The notes under the pieces: generated by a model
Told to the model about the DNA's origin: nothing
Databases searched by the model: none
What the model saw: the letters and a program-made list of their open reading frames with translations, nothing else
NCBI GenBank assembly: GCA_029245905.1
Contig: JAQWOJ010000054.1
Coordinates: 1 to 37,518, forward strand
From: Gammaproteobacteria bacterium
GTDB lineage: Bacteria > Pseudomonadota > Gammaproteobacteria > Pseudomonadales > Pseudohongiellaceae
Direction of reading: 5' to 3'
DNA length: 37,518 bases
Position numbers and translations under genes: made by a program
Part shown: positions 16,398-25,459 of the stretch, piece after piece
Numbering within the stretch: position 1 is the stretch's first letter
Layout of the letters: each line of letters opens with the position of its first letter

Positions 16398-19322
16398 TTA
16401 ACTACCTGGAGTCCAATCTAAACTAATAAAGAACTGTCGATAGAAGTTGTTAATCAATCTAGATTCGAAGCCACCTATTTGACCGGTTAATGTGGGCTTA
16501 TAGTCAAATAGATTGTTGACGCCGGCAGTAATGATTACCTCGTCCCCGAATCCCATAAAATCATCCCAGAAATATGAGTAGCGTATATCTACGATTGGAT
16601 CCTCATCTATCTCACTAGGCGGCACAAACTGCCCATCAAATTTATATAGATCGACAATTTGAGCGTCATGGTTTACTGCGCTGAACCAAGAAACGCTCAT
16701 CGAGGCACTGTGGTTGTTCATGAACCAGTTGTTTTGCCACGCTAGCTTCGTCTGAGGGATTGGAGGCGCAATATTCGTACGCGCATTCTGCTCACCAAGA
16801 ACGTCTACTCTATTACCATCCTTGTCAGTGAAGACGTATTCATCAAAAATAGTGGCTGCTAGTCGAGTACTCAAGGTTCCGTACTCTCCTAACTCAAAAC
16901 TATAATCCGCTTTGAAATCAAGTAAATTCACATCAAACTCTGCCACATTCGCAGACTGGATCAAAACCAACTCTACGGCGCCTGTGACAGGGTCTCGGAA
17001 TATATTGCCACCAGGACCACCAAGTTCCTGACCAGCCAACCAAGCATCAGCGGCCTTTCGACTAGACGAGCCAGGTGTAGCATCATAACTACCCTCTGAC
17101 TGCCCGGTCGCTCGAAGCATGTCAAGGAACTGGTTTCGGGTCACGTCATCCTCACTAAGAGTCCGTATCCGGTCAGTGTAGGCAATCTCTTGATAATCGA
17201 TCGACAAAGTAAGCCCATCTAACCTACCTGTGGGCTGCCAACTAAAACCAATATTCGTGATTTCAGCCTGTTCCGGCCCTAGGTTGGGGTTACCAGACTG
17301 ACATTTCAATCCGCCGAGTAACAGTGTTCCACTCAAATCATCCGCTCCACTATACATGTCTCCGCAGTTTTCATTTGTTCTTGCGGGTCTTGTTTGATAC
17401 GAAGTTGGAGCAAGGAAGCTCTCACCCCAAGAAGCTCTTAGAGCGAGTTCGGGAGTGATCTCATAGCGAGCAGACAGTTTTGGTACCGTGGCGTCTAAAC
17501 CCTGATCGGTGAACTGCTCATGCCTAACCGCAGCCTTGATTGCAAGAGTATCCAATACAGGAACCTCTACCTCAGCGAACAAAGAGCGTACGGCGGAGTT
17601 GAATGTCTCGTCCGGTGCTATTGGCTCACCTACCTGACCCCAGATAAAATTCTCTCCTGAAGCTTCGAATGGATACTGGAAAGTGTTCTCTTCTAGATCA
17701 CGCCATTGGAACCCAAATGCGACCTGAACTTCACCAGCAGGTACGTCGAAAACAGGGCCTGTCACAACTGTTTCGAAAATATCCAAGGCATTACGATTAA
17801 GTTCCTGATTAGGGTTGTCATACTGCATCCAATTATTCAGCTCTCTGGTATTTTCAAACCCAGGCTGATAATAAGGCGAGCGAGTATCTTGCGAACCGAA
17901 CGGGTTGAACCATTGATCTCCAGTCAGGCCACCTTGACCTCTCAAGGCCAATTGGAGGTGTGACGCTCTAACGCCCTTTTCATTTCGCATGTACTTGCTT
18001 TCTTGCTTGGTGTAGTAGGTATAACCGGACCAGCCAGTGCTACCTAAATCGTACTCTGCGGAGAGCTTGATACGGTTTAGCTGGGCGATCTCTCTCCACA
18101 TTCTCGAGGTATCATCATTTACACCATCAGGAAGCGTCTCCGCTTGCGGATGCGTATAAATACGCCACAAATCTGGCGCTACATCAAAACCATATGGATT
18201 AGCGGGATGCTCTTCTGGAATTACAAGCATTGCCCTATTGTTAGCAGGGTTAGGCGACGCGAAGGTTCCTCGATCATTCGTATGACGAAGGAAATTATTC
18301 ATCATGAACCCGAGGTTCAACCAGTCTGTAGCTTCCCACTGTAAATTGTTGTAGATGTTATAATCTTGCTGGTGCTCTACCACCTCTGCCTGGGCGCTAT
18401 ACTCGAAAGTACAGAAACTTCCGCTAATTGTTCCTGACGGCAGCGGAGAAGGTCCGTAACCATGAGTAGGTGTACCTTCGTTAAAAGTACCGCATGAAGG
18501 ATCCCTTAATCGGTCTCCAACGAGGGTTGCGCCACTTCTCTCCTTCAATGGTAGCTGCTGTATTCCTGCCAGAGAATCCGGAACGCCTGTAATTTGCTTG
18601 AAGGTTCCGGGATTTCCAGAGCTTGAAGTTCCCCGAGAGACATTATGCTCTCTGCCCCTCTCATACCACATGAGTGGCGTTCTTAAATAAGTTTCAACTG
18701 CCCCTACATAGCTGATACCGTTATCCCAAGACTTACCAAACAACGCGGAAAACCTCATGTCTTCGTTTTTACCATCTTCAGGTCTCTGATAATAAGAACG
18801 GAACTTGAGGCCTTCAAATTCTTTAATTGGAACTAAGTTCACCACCCCGGCTACAGCATCAGAACCGTAAAGAGCAGAGCCCCCATCCAGAACAGTTTCC
18901 ATACGTTCCATTGCGATCTCAGGGAAAGCTGTATTAAGTCTCGAATCTAGGGTCCTGACTCCGTCGACTAGCGTCAATGTAGAGTTTTCACCCAGTCCTC
19001 GGAGGTTAAAACTGGCCCCGTTGGAGGTTTGGGGGCCGTCTTGAGAACCCAGTACCACGTTGACTATGTCAACGTTTTGCACATAAGTTAGGTCTCGAAT
19101 ATATTCTGACATGTTGGGCGCACCAGACTGCAGGATATCGTCGCCTGTAACTGTGTCTGCCGCTGTGTCTGCCGCAAAAGCACTGTTCCTGATATAGGAA
19201 CCGGTAACGACAACCTCTTCAATTTCATCTTGAGCGTGCGCTACGAATGGCACCGCTAAAGAGGAAACCATCGCGGTATGAATAAGATGAGCAAGTTTTT
19301 TACGACGAAATCTTTGATGCAT
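16398..19322 (-). CDS. TonB-dependent outer-membrane receptor
   Basis: A 974-aa outer-membrane active transporter. A signal peptide (to about residue 30, ending VAHAQ) is followed by a TonB-box-like EEVVVTGS at 34-41. A plug domain spans about 45-165, with NLRGLGENSTLTLVDGVR and GSALYGSDAVAGVVN. A long beta-barrel then runs to the C-terminus, with a typical late RYEITPELALRASWGESF and a final NLFDYKP region. It ends ISLDWTPGS and not in aromatic F, which is unusual but seen. ATG 19322 is chosen over 19349 because AGGGAGAG stands just upstream and the signal peptide starts there. It is third in the order copper monooxygenase / Ig-like protein / receptor, 263 bases after the Ig-like gene. The ligand is unknown. 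Confidence 0.93.
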   Translation of the reverse strand: MHQRFRRKKLAHLIHTAMVSSLAVPFVAHAQDEIEEVVVTGSYIRNSAFAADTAADTVTGDDILQSGAPNMSEYIRDLTYVQNVDIVNVVLGSQDGPQTSNGASFNLRGLGENSTLTLVDGVRTLDSRLNTAFPEIAMERMETVLDGGSALYGSDAVAGVVNLVPIKEFEGLKFRSYYQRPEDGKNEDMRFSALFGKSWDNGISYVGAVETYLRTPLMWYERGREHNVSRGTSSSGNPGTFKQITGVPDSLAGIQQLPLKERSGATLVGDRLRDPSCGTFNEGTPTHGYGPSPLPSGTISGSFCTFEYSAQAEVVEHQQDYNIYNNLQWEATDWLNLGFMMNNFLRHTNDRGTFASPNPANNRAMLVIPEEHPANPYGFDVAPDLWRIYTHPQAETLPDGVNDDTSRMWREIAQLNRIKLSAEYDLGSTGWSGYTYYTKQESKYMRNEKGVRASHLQLALRGQGGLTGDQWFNPFGSQDTRSPYYQPGFENTRELNNWMQYDNPNQELNRNALDIFETVVTGPVFDVPAGEVQVAFGFQWRDLEENTFQYPFEASGENFIWGQVGEPIAPDETFNSAVRSLFAEVEVPVLDTLAIKAAVRHEQFTDQGLDATVPKLSARYEITPELALRASWGESFLAPTSYQTRPARTNENCGDMYSGADDLSGTLLLGGLKCQSGNPNLGPEQAEITNIGFSWQPTGRLDGLTLSIDYQEIAYTDRIRTLSEDDVTRNQFLDMLRATGQSEGSYDATPGSSSRKAADAWLAGQELGGPGGNIFRDPVTGAVELVLIQSANVAEFDVNLLDFKADYSFELGEYGTLSTRLAATIFDEYVFTDKDGNRVDVLGEQNARTNIAPPIPQTKLAWQNNWFMNNHSASMSVSWFSAVNHDAQIVDLYKFDGQFVPPSEIDEDPIVDIRYSYFWDDFMGFGDEVIITAGVNNLFDYKPTLTGQIGGFESRLINNFYRQFFISLDWTPGS

Positions 19323-19475
19323 ATTTCTCTCCCTGCCAGCAAAAATCAATCTCTCCAGATCATCTGGATTGGTTATGTTTATAATTGCTGATTCTTTTTA
19401 AAGTTATAAAACATATTGCTGTTGCAAACATATCACAAGAACTAGGCGGTAATAAAGTAGGTTTTAAGGATTTAT

Positions 19476-19490
19476 AACCTTTAAAAGGTT
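19476..19490. promoter_or_regulatory. Perfect palindrome AACCTTTAAAAGGTT upstream of the TonB receptor
   Basis: Two 7-base arms around a central A, in a very AT-rich stretch about 155 bases before the receptor ATG. Similar AACYTTTAWAA-type sequences lie at 22059-22073, 29264-29277 and 33748-33760. It could be an operator or the core of a small hairpin; function is inferred only from symmetry and recurrence. Confidence 0.4.
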
Positions 19491-19585
19491 TAAATAGTAT
19501 AAAACAGGTGGATTGAGGCCAAAGCGGCAGCACCTGCAGAGCGCAGGCCTTGTCAGAGGCTATTTACTGGGGTAATTTGATCTTC

Positions 19586-20509
19586 TTATTCCGTTACGCG
19601 AACACGCTGAAATGCATTGCTCCAACAGCATTGATCCAAACCATCGCTATCGGACGAATTCCAATTATCTAAGCGAGCCCTAATCATATAATCCCCGGGC
19701 TCAACAAAAGTAGCCAAAACACTCGCGGGCCCTTTACCACCTATTATCGCAACCCTAGACGGGGCAGACGGGATCATACCCCGCGTCGATCGAGCTGGGG
19801 CCTGAATGAAAGGAGAAGAAGCGTGCTCTGAAAATTCTACCTCGCCAGGGCCCTGATGCTTATACCAGATCACCCGAGTATCCAAAGGCTTGGTGAAGAG
19901 TGGATTTGCCGGGTCACGTACAGAGGGATCTTCGGTCTCGACGGCCAACACGATTGGCTCACCGACAGACACAGTCTTGATTTCAGAAGCAATCACACCC
20001 TCGGGTCCTGACCCCCGATTTTCACCTGCAAACCAAATGAATGGCTGAACGCTACCCTGCGGCCTAGGATTTCTATCAAGTTCGTATGCATTCGACCCAC
20101 GCCCACCAGGGACTTTTAGCGCTTCTAGATTTCCCGTTTTGATATGCCACCAGACAGATTCATCTTGCATTGAAGCTGGGATCGTCACTCCAAATACTCC
20201 CGGATGCCTTCCCGAAAAATATATTTCCGGCTGCATACCATCGAGCTGAACTGGCTCAACCCGATTCTGCTCCCCCAGGGGGACAAACACGTCTTCAGTA
20301 TTCCTGTTGTGATAACCAAAAGATACAGTGACAGAACCGTCTTCATTGGCATACCACCCCTCCATAAAAGGTATAACTGGCATACCCTCAGGCGAGGGCG
20401 GGCGCAAGGGCCTGCCCGAGGGCTGGCCATTTGCAAAAGATACCCATGCAATATTAAACAATAAGCATAGTGAACCCAGTCCAACTAATACGATCCGTCT
20501 CATCCGCAC
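19586..20509 (-). CDS. Secreted Ig-like protein linked to copper monooxygenase, copy 1
   Basis: A 307-aa exported protein with a signal peptide ending near FANG. Residues ~50-82 hold a family signature, GW-x2-N-x-DG ... FGY-x-NRN ... P-x-GE-x-N, repeated at almost the same positions in the 35342-36259 product. FGVTIPA follows. The C-terminal ~90 residues look like an Ig/PKD-type beta sandwich ending in a VEPGDYMIRARLDN strand pair. I know no named function. The first codon is GTG at 20509; ATG at 20503 is an alternative, and one GGAG serves either. It starts 42 bases after the stop of the cytochrome/copper-monooxygenase gene, so both are probably one transcript. It may be a partner or substrate-presenting subunit (inference). 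Confidence 0.8.
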   Translation of the reverse strand: MRMRRIVLVGLGSLCLLFNIAWVSFANGQPSGRPLRPPSPEGMPVIPFMEGWYANEDGSVTVSFGYHNRNTEDVFVPLGEQNRVEPVQLDGMQPEIYFSGRHPGVFGVTIPASMQDESVWWHIKTGNLEALKVPGGRGSNAYELDRNPRPQGSVQPFIWFAGENRGSGPEGVIASEIKTVSVGEPIVLAVETEDPSVRDPANPLFTKPLDTRVIWYKHQGPGEVEFSEHASSPFIQAPARSTRGMIPSAPSRVAIIGGKGPASVLATFVEPGDYMIRARLDNWNSSDSDGLDQCCWSNAFQRVRVTE

Positions 20510-20551
20510 AAATCTCCAGTTCTCTTTAACTACTACTAACCAGAATAGCCG

Positions 20552-21916
20552 TTAATCCATTGACGTTAATTGTGCTCGCTTTCTGGTTTCCTGCCTCTCA
20601 GCCAACTCCTGATAAGTCTCCTCATCTAGGTGGCTAATGGCTATCCATGAGTGTGACATTTCGTCGGCAGTACGTTGACCCCACCCAACCCACTGCCTTG
20701 GATCGGGATTGTTAGGGTTAGCATCAGTATTGTCATACCATTGTTTCGTAACCAAAACAGCCCCGGTTGGGACAAGCGGCGCGAAATCCTGCTCGTATAG
20801 ATGACTGTGATGCCAAGTGGCGCTCCAATTCGAAATCATACTTACTAATTCAGTTTTCCCCGTTTCCGGATAGAAAATTTCTAGAGAAGCCGCATTCATC
20901 CGAAGATGTCCGTGCGGCTGAAAACTATCAATACGAACAGGGTGGTCAAAAGAATGGAAACCTTGGGTCATAGCGGTCCCGTGAGGGGGAATGAACAGAT
21001 CTCCCTGATCTAACTGATATGAAGCCAAATCTTGAGTAATGTTAGCTTGATACCCTGGCGGGTGGAGCCAAATACCGAGCTCGACAACATTATCTTTCAC
21101 TACATCGTTTGGAGCTGATCCTCCAAGCCCCCCGGGGTACATGTGAATATCCCACTGAACCATACTGTCCTTAAACGCCGTGCGACATACCCCCTCCGGC
21201 ACAACCTCACCCCACTTGCCCATGGCGTATTCTGTAACAGGCTTTCGGTCGACTCCACCGTCCTCGTTTATCTCCGCAAAATAAGTGTTGGCATGATGTA
21301 CCACGGTCTTAGCCTCGCCCCGAGGCTTCACTTGAAGAGCTTTAATACATCGATCCTCAGTGATGCCACTGTCAATAAAATGCTTGTCCCACAAATCATT
21401 GCCGTTTGCTGGGACGTCTATCGGATTTGACGCAAGAACAATATCTGGCTGGCCCAAATCCTTGGCGAAATTCCAGGCGTCAATATCGGGAAGGGCTTGC
21501 ATGGAGGGCAGTTCCTCTGTATTCCCAAGCAGTGAACCCTGGTTAACCCAGCTCACCACAGTATCTATATCCTCCTGTGAGAGTCTCCAGTCCGCTTGCA
21601 AGTTTTGATTTCCAATATCATGATCATAGGCATAGGGAGGCATTTCTCGATTTGCTACTTTTAGCTGAATCAACGGCGCCCACGGGCGTACACTTTCATA
21701 GCTAGTTAGCTCCATCGGACCAATGCCACCCTCGCGGTGACAGACCACGCAATTTTCATTCATGATACGCGCCACGTGACCTGAATAAGTAACCGGATCC
21801 TGAATTCCCGTATCGTCGGCTGCAATCGCGATATTGGTTTGCAAACCCAACCCAGCGGCAATCGTCACGCAGGTCGTTATCCGAAAGAATTGATTCCATT
21901 CTTGCAAGTTACTCAT
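20552..21916 (-). CDS. Exported cytochrome c / PHM-like copper monooxygenase fusion, copy 1
   Basis: A 454-aa periplasmic protein. After a signal peptide (to about residue 34, IAIAADD), a cytochrome c domain shows C56xxC59H60 and a REMPP methionine as likely second heme ligand. The rest matches the type II copper monooxygenase fold. HH at 207-208 (VVHHA), H258 (DIHMY), H335 and H337 (FQPHGHLRM) and M420 (TADEMS) correspond in order and rough spacing to rat PHM H107/H108, H172, H242/H244 and M314. So both copper sites, CuH and CuM, appear complete. The heme could feed electrons in place of ascorbate (inference). ATG 21916 is chosen because GGGAGAGG lies just before it; 21973 would add 19 unlikely residues. 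The substrate is unknown. Confidence 0.88.
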   Translation of the reverse strand: MSNLQEWNQFFRITTCVTIAAGLGLQTNIAIAADDTGIQDPVTYSGHVARIMNENCVVCHREGGIGPMELTSYESVRPWAPLIQLKVANREMPPYAYDHDIGNQNLQADWRLSQEDIDTVVSWVNQGSLLGNTEELPSMQALPDIDAWNFAKDLGQPDIVLASNPIDVPANGNDLWDKHFIDSGITEDRCIKALQVKPRGEAKTVVHHANTYFAEINEDGGVDRKPVTEYAMGKWGEVVPEGVCRTAFKDSMVQWDIHMYPGGLGGSAPNDVVKDNVVELGIWLHPPGYQANITQDLASYQLDQGDLFIPPHGTAMTQGFHSFDHPVRIDSFQPHGHLRMNAASLEIFYPETGKTELVSMISNWSATWHHSHLYEQDFAPLVPTGAVLVTKQWYDNTDANPNNPDPRQWVGWGQRTADEMSHSWIAISHLDEETYQELAERQETRKRAQLTSMD

Positions 21917-22049
21917 TAGCCTCTCCCAATCATTTGGTTTAATTAGAGCAATATATTTATTTGAGTTTTCCAACTCAGTCCGGTTCTAGTCGATCCGTAG
22001 TCTAACAATTCTGCAGGCTTTCGTTTAGCCTTTAACTCTTAGTAAGTAT

Positions 22050-22079
22050 AACACTGAAAACCTTTATAACTTTAGTGTT
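22050..22079. promoter_or_regulatory. Dyad upstream of copper monooxygenase copy 1
   Basis: AACACT at 22050-22055 mirrors AGTGTT at 22074-22079. The centre holds AACCTTTATAACTTT (22059-22073), close to the palindrome at 19476-19490. It lies about 135-165 bases before the ATG at 21916. A regulator site is possible; the evidence is symmetry only. Confidence 0.35.
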
Positions 22080-22186
22080 TAATCGATAATTTGTCCAACA
22101 GCCTCGTTAATTTGACTTGAATTGAACCACAGCGGGTCCCGATCAAGATTTTCCCGTGAGAAGAGCTGTTTGCTGGCGGCCTACCC

Positions 22187-22909
22187 TCATGATTCCGAAA
22201 GATCAACCCGGTATTGCAGACGACTGAGGTTGTGAATTTGCTGCAATGAGATTAAGTGCGAGTAAATTAGCGCTAAAAAACCACGCTCGCGTAATTCCAA
22301 GAACTCTTCGTTACTAAGTTTTTCCAGCGCTTCTTCATCAATCGTAAACACACCATCGACCTCATATGTTGGAGAATTCTCCCTATACTGAAGTTTCAAG
22401 ACACGGGTCGCTAGCAACCGCTTTTCAGCGAGATAACGGCATACTTCGACGGCTTGGAGAGATTGCTCGGTGATCTTGATCACGTTATCACGTCGCCTTT
22501 TAAAATATTCCGTAGGCTGACCATCGGCCGAAAATATAGCCTCTCCTTCAGTCTCGCTGACAAGGGAGCTCTCTTCATAAATAGCAATATCTGCCTCATC
22601 AGGGGTCGAACCCAAGCGGCTTACGGACAACGGGGCAATCGTGAAACTAGTCGGCATAAAGGCGGGCGCCCAGTCAGAGCTTTGGCAAAAAAGATTCACT
22701 CCCTTTTTCAAACCCATCATAGCACTGGGCACAAAATCCCCAGTGTGGCTATTCCTAACAAAAACCAGCGGAAACTCTGTAGCGAGCGCGGCAAATTCTT
22801 GAAAAACAATAGGCACGAAGTTTTCCGTCTTATGACTTGTGAAATCTTTCCGTTCAACCAAGCGTAACTTGCCATGTTTATGAAAATCGAGGAGCACAGG
22901 TTTAGTCAT
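22187..22909 (-). CDS. SapC family protein
   Basis: A 240-aa protein of the SapC family, whose members are named after a Campylobacter surface-array gene but lack a firm function. Typical blocks are NFVPIVFQEFAALATEFPLVF (about 30-50), a SAMMGLKKGVNLF segment and WAPAFMPTSFTIAPL. There is no signal peptide. Family members often sit beside tryptophan-halogenase-like flavoproteins, cupin or oxygenase-fold proteins and TonB receptors. That is the case here: it lies 62 bases after the DUF6445-like gene on the same strand, with the halogenase gene divergent. There is no clear ribosome-binding site, which may mean coupling with the upstream gene. Confidence 0.88.
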   Translation of the reverse strand: MTKPVLLDFHKHGKLRLVERKDFTSHKTENFVPIVFQEFAALATEFPLVFVRNSHTGDFVPSAMMGLKKGVNLFCQSSDWAPAFMPTSFTIAPLSVSRLGSTPDEADIAIYEESSLVSETEGEAIFSADGQPTEYFKRRRDNVIKITEQSLQAVEVCRYLAEKRLLATRVLKLQYRENSPTYEVDGVFTIDEEALEKLSNEEFLELRERGFLALIYSHLISLQQIHNLSRLQYRVDLSES

Positions 22910-22971
22910 TTTTATGTTAGGCCTTTGAGTACAACTTTTATTTAGTCAAGAGCTTATTAATTGATGAAATT

Positions 22972-23661
22972 TTATTCAAGCTTAAAAAATGAGGCGACAG
23001 ATAAACGCCCCTTGGATACGTCATCGCCAGAACTATTTGGTGATTTAATTAAGGCACAATGCAATAAATTAGAAGGGTAGAGCACTAACCGATTCCACTT
23101 CGCCGGAATCACTAATTCTTGCTTGAACAGACTTGTATCTCCGATCAGATAACCCCTGTGCTCTTTATCAGCATCGCGTGTCTTGACAATCATTTCAGTC
23201 ATGACATCTTTATCATTTCGCTTTATCTTAACCAAATTGCGTGGCTTGTAACGATAAATGGCGGTTCCTCCAAAAGACGCATCACAAAGATAATGCACAG
23301 AGGCATACTGATCATCGTCAAAAGCGTCGACGTGCGGCATCTTTTGTACAGGGCTTAATTCTTCCGGCTGAAGGGTGATCAGCGACATCATGCAACGGTG
23401 AACCTTTGGATCAGAAGACCCGTAAACTTTTTTTATTCCTTCCTTAAGAGCGTTTTCATAGGCACTCGGTAAGCGGTCCCGGATACCCGGGTACGCCGTT
23501 TTATCATCACCCACCCTGCCAAAGTATGCCTTATTTTCTGCATACTCAATTAATGACTCTGGATTCGCGAGAAAATCGTCAATAACAAAAACTGAGACAA
23601 CTGGATCAGTGTGCCGAATTTTCTCAACGCTTATCACATTGTTCAGTGTAAACTTCAGCAC
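22972..23661 (-). CDS. DUF6445-type protein with 2OG-Fe(II) oxygenase-like motif
   Basis: A 229-aa protein beginning with VFVIDDFLANPESLIEYA and YPGIRDRLP, both typical of the DUF6445 family. HVD (H110, D112) and H201 (LLHCA) with R219 (GRLSVASF) give the HxD...H...R layout of iron/2-oxoglutarate dioxygenases. Iron-dependent hydroxylase or related activity is plausible but not established for this family. The start is GTG at 23661, supported by AAGGAG about 10 bases upstream; no ATG in frame fits better. It is first in the minus-strand pair with sapC and divergent from the halogenase gene across 207 bases. Confidence 0.8.
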   Translation of the reverse strand: MLKFTLNNVISVEKIRHTDPVVSVFVIDDFLANPESLIEYAENKAYFGRVGDDKTAYPGIRDRLPSAYENALKEGIKKVYGSSDPKVHRCMMSLITLQPEELSPVQKMPHVDAFDDDQYASVHYLCDASFGGTAIYRYKPRNLVKIKRNDKDVMTEMIVKTRDADKEHRGYLIGDTSLFKQELVIPAKWNRLVLYPSNLLHCALIKSPNSSGDDVSKGRLSVASFFKLE

Positions 23662-23868
23662 GATTTAGAACTCCTTAGGGCGTTAATGCAGCACGATAAG
23701 TCGGCTTGCCAAGCAAGTAATATCTCTCAAGAGCGGAAATTATGGATTCCAAAATATCGATCAAGAGAGCCAAAGTCAGCCTAAAGGCTAACCAAGAACC
23801 AAATAGTTAGGTAACATTAATGACTCTGAACTTTACTACGATATGCTCTCAAAGTATTGAGGATTTTG

Positions 23869-25392
23869 ATGGACACTAATAATATCAAAAATTTTGTGGT
23901 CGTTGGCGGAGGCACTTCGGGCTGGATGACAGCAGCCGCTCTTGGTCGCGTTATCGGAACAGAAAATTGCACAGTCACCTTAATCGAATCTGATGAAATA
24001 GGTACGGTTGGCGTTGGTGAAGCTACAATCCCCCCTATCGTAGAGTTTAACAAGTTACTAGGAATTAACGCTGATGAAATGCTAAGGGAGACACAAGGCA
24101 CGTTTAAGCTTGGCATCGAGTTTATTAACTGGGGCAGAATAGGCGATGCGTATATGCATCCTTTTGGTGTTTTTGGCCGCACTATCATGAACGTCAGCTT
24201 CTGGCACTATTGGAAAAAGGCCTATGACCTTGGCCTTTCACCAGGTCTTGATGCCTATTCACTTAATTGGGCCGCATCAAAAAAGAATAAGTTTTTAAGG
24301 AGTGCCAATGTCGCAAATTCACCACTTGCCAAAATACCTCATGCTTATCACTTTGACGCCACCCTTTATGCGCAGTTCCTTCGAAAATTTAGCACCAATC
24401 TTGGCGTCAATCGCATCGAAGGAAGAGTCGAACATGTAAAACAAAACCCAGATTCGGGTTTCATAACGGGCGTAACACTTCAAGGAGGCAAGCTAATTGA
24501 AGGAGACTTTTTCTTTGACTGCACTGGATTTCGGGGACTGATGATAGAGCAAACTCTGAAAACAGGTTACGAAGACTGGAGTTGCTATCTGCCTTGTAAC
24601 AGCGCCCAGGCATTACCGACTGAAGCGATAACTCCCAAGCATCCTTACACCAAATCTATTGCGCATTCTGATGGATGGCAGTGGCGAATCCCATTGCAGC
24701 ACAGAACCGGAAATGGCATCGTTTACAGCACCGACTTTACCTCCGATGAAAACGCGCATAAGACTTTAATGGCAAACCTGCCCAGCGCCGCAATCGGCGA
24801 CCCTAATCAGCTTCGTTTTCTGACAGGAAAGAGAAAACAAGCCTGGAATAAGAACTGTCTGGCAATCGGTCTCGCTAGCGGGTTTATGGAACCACTTGAG
24901 TCAACAAGTATTCATCTTGTGCAATCGGCCATCATGAGGTTCTTTTCCTTGTTGCCTCGGAAAACAGAATTCAAAACCGAGATGGACCGCTTCAACAGTT
25001 CGGTAGATGAAGAGTTTCGAAGTGTGCGCGACTTCCTTATTCTGCACTACAAAGCCACAAAAAGAGACGACTCCGAACTCTGGAACTATTGTCGCAACAT
25101 GCCAGTCCCAGACTCCCTGCAAGACAAACTGGAACTCTACAAATCAGGATCCTGGCTAGAAAGAAACAAGCAAGAGCTATTTGGCGTGGACAGCTGGCTC
25201 GCCGTTCTTGACGGTCAGCACGTCAAAGCAAGGAACTACAGTCCATTAGTTGACAGAATAACTGATGAGAAACTCAAAAGCATACTCAGCGACACGCGAA
25301 TTGTGTTAGAGCAATGCACAACAGCGATGCCCAAACATGAAGATTTCATTAAAGAGCATTGCCAGACACAAATTCCCGCGTCGAGTAATTGA
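23869..25392 (+). CDS. Flavin-dependent tryptophan halogenase family protein
   Basis: A 507-aa FAD-binding protein. Numbered from ATG 23869, the dinucleotide motif GGGTSG lies at 13-18 and the GVGEATIPP block at 48-56. K80 (TFKLG) matches the catalytic lysine of PrnA (K79), and E344 (EPLESTSIH) the catalytic glutamate (E346). The halogenase signature W-x-W-x-I-P is at 270-275. All the residues known to mark active halogenases are therefore present. It needs reduced FAD from a separate reductase, which is not seen here. The substrate may not be free tryptophan; related genes beside SapC are thought to act in sugar-linked loci. GAGG about 6 bases before the ATG decides this start over TTG 23857. 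Confidence 0.92.
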   Translation: MDTNNIKNFVVVGGGTSGWMTAAALGRVIGTENCTVTLIESDEIGTVGVGEATIPPIVEFNKLLGINADEMLRETQGTFKLGIEFINWGRIGDAYMHPFGVFGRTIMNVSFWHYWKKAYDLGLSPGLDAYSLNWAASKKNKFLRSANVANSPLAKIPHAYHFDATLYAQFLRKFSTNLGVNRIEGRVEHVKQNPDSGFITGVTLQGGKLIEGDFFFDCTGFRGLMIEQTLKTGYEDWSCYLPCNSAQALPTEAITPKHPYTKSIAHSDGWQWRIPLQHRTGNGIVYSTDFTSDENAHKTLMANLPSAAIGDPNQLRFLTGKRKQAWNKNCLAIGLASGFMEPLESTSIHLVQSAIMRFFSLLPRKTEFKTEMDRFNSSVDEEFRSVRDFLILHYKATKRDDSELWNYCRNMPVPDSLQDKLELYKSGSWLERNKQELFGVDSWLAVLDGQHVKARNYSPLVDRITDEKLKSILSDTRIVLEQCTTAMPKHEDFIKEHCQTQIPASSN

Positions 25393-25459
25393 ATTGAATT
25401 GATGCAGAAGTTACAGCACCGTTGAATTCCAACGATAGCGCAGACAGTTAATTAAAACT

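Noticed and set aside
22454..22867. 137-codon plus-strand frame
   Set aside because: Antisense shadow of the sapC-family gene; composition is not protein-like.
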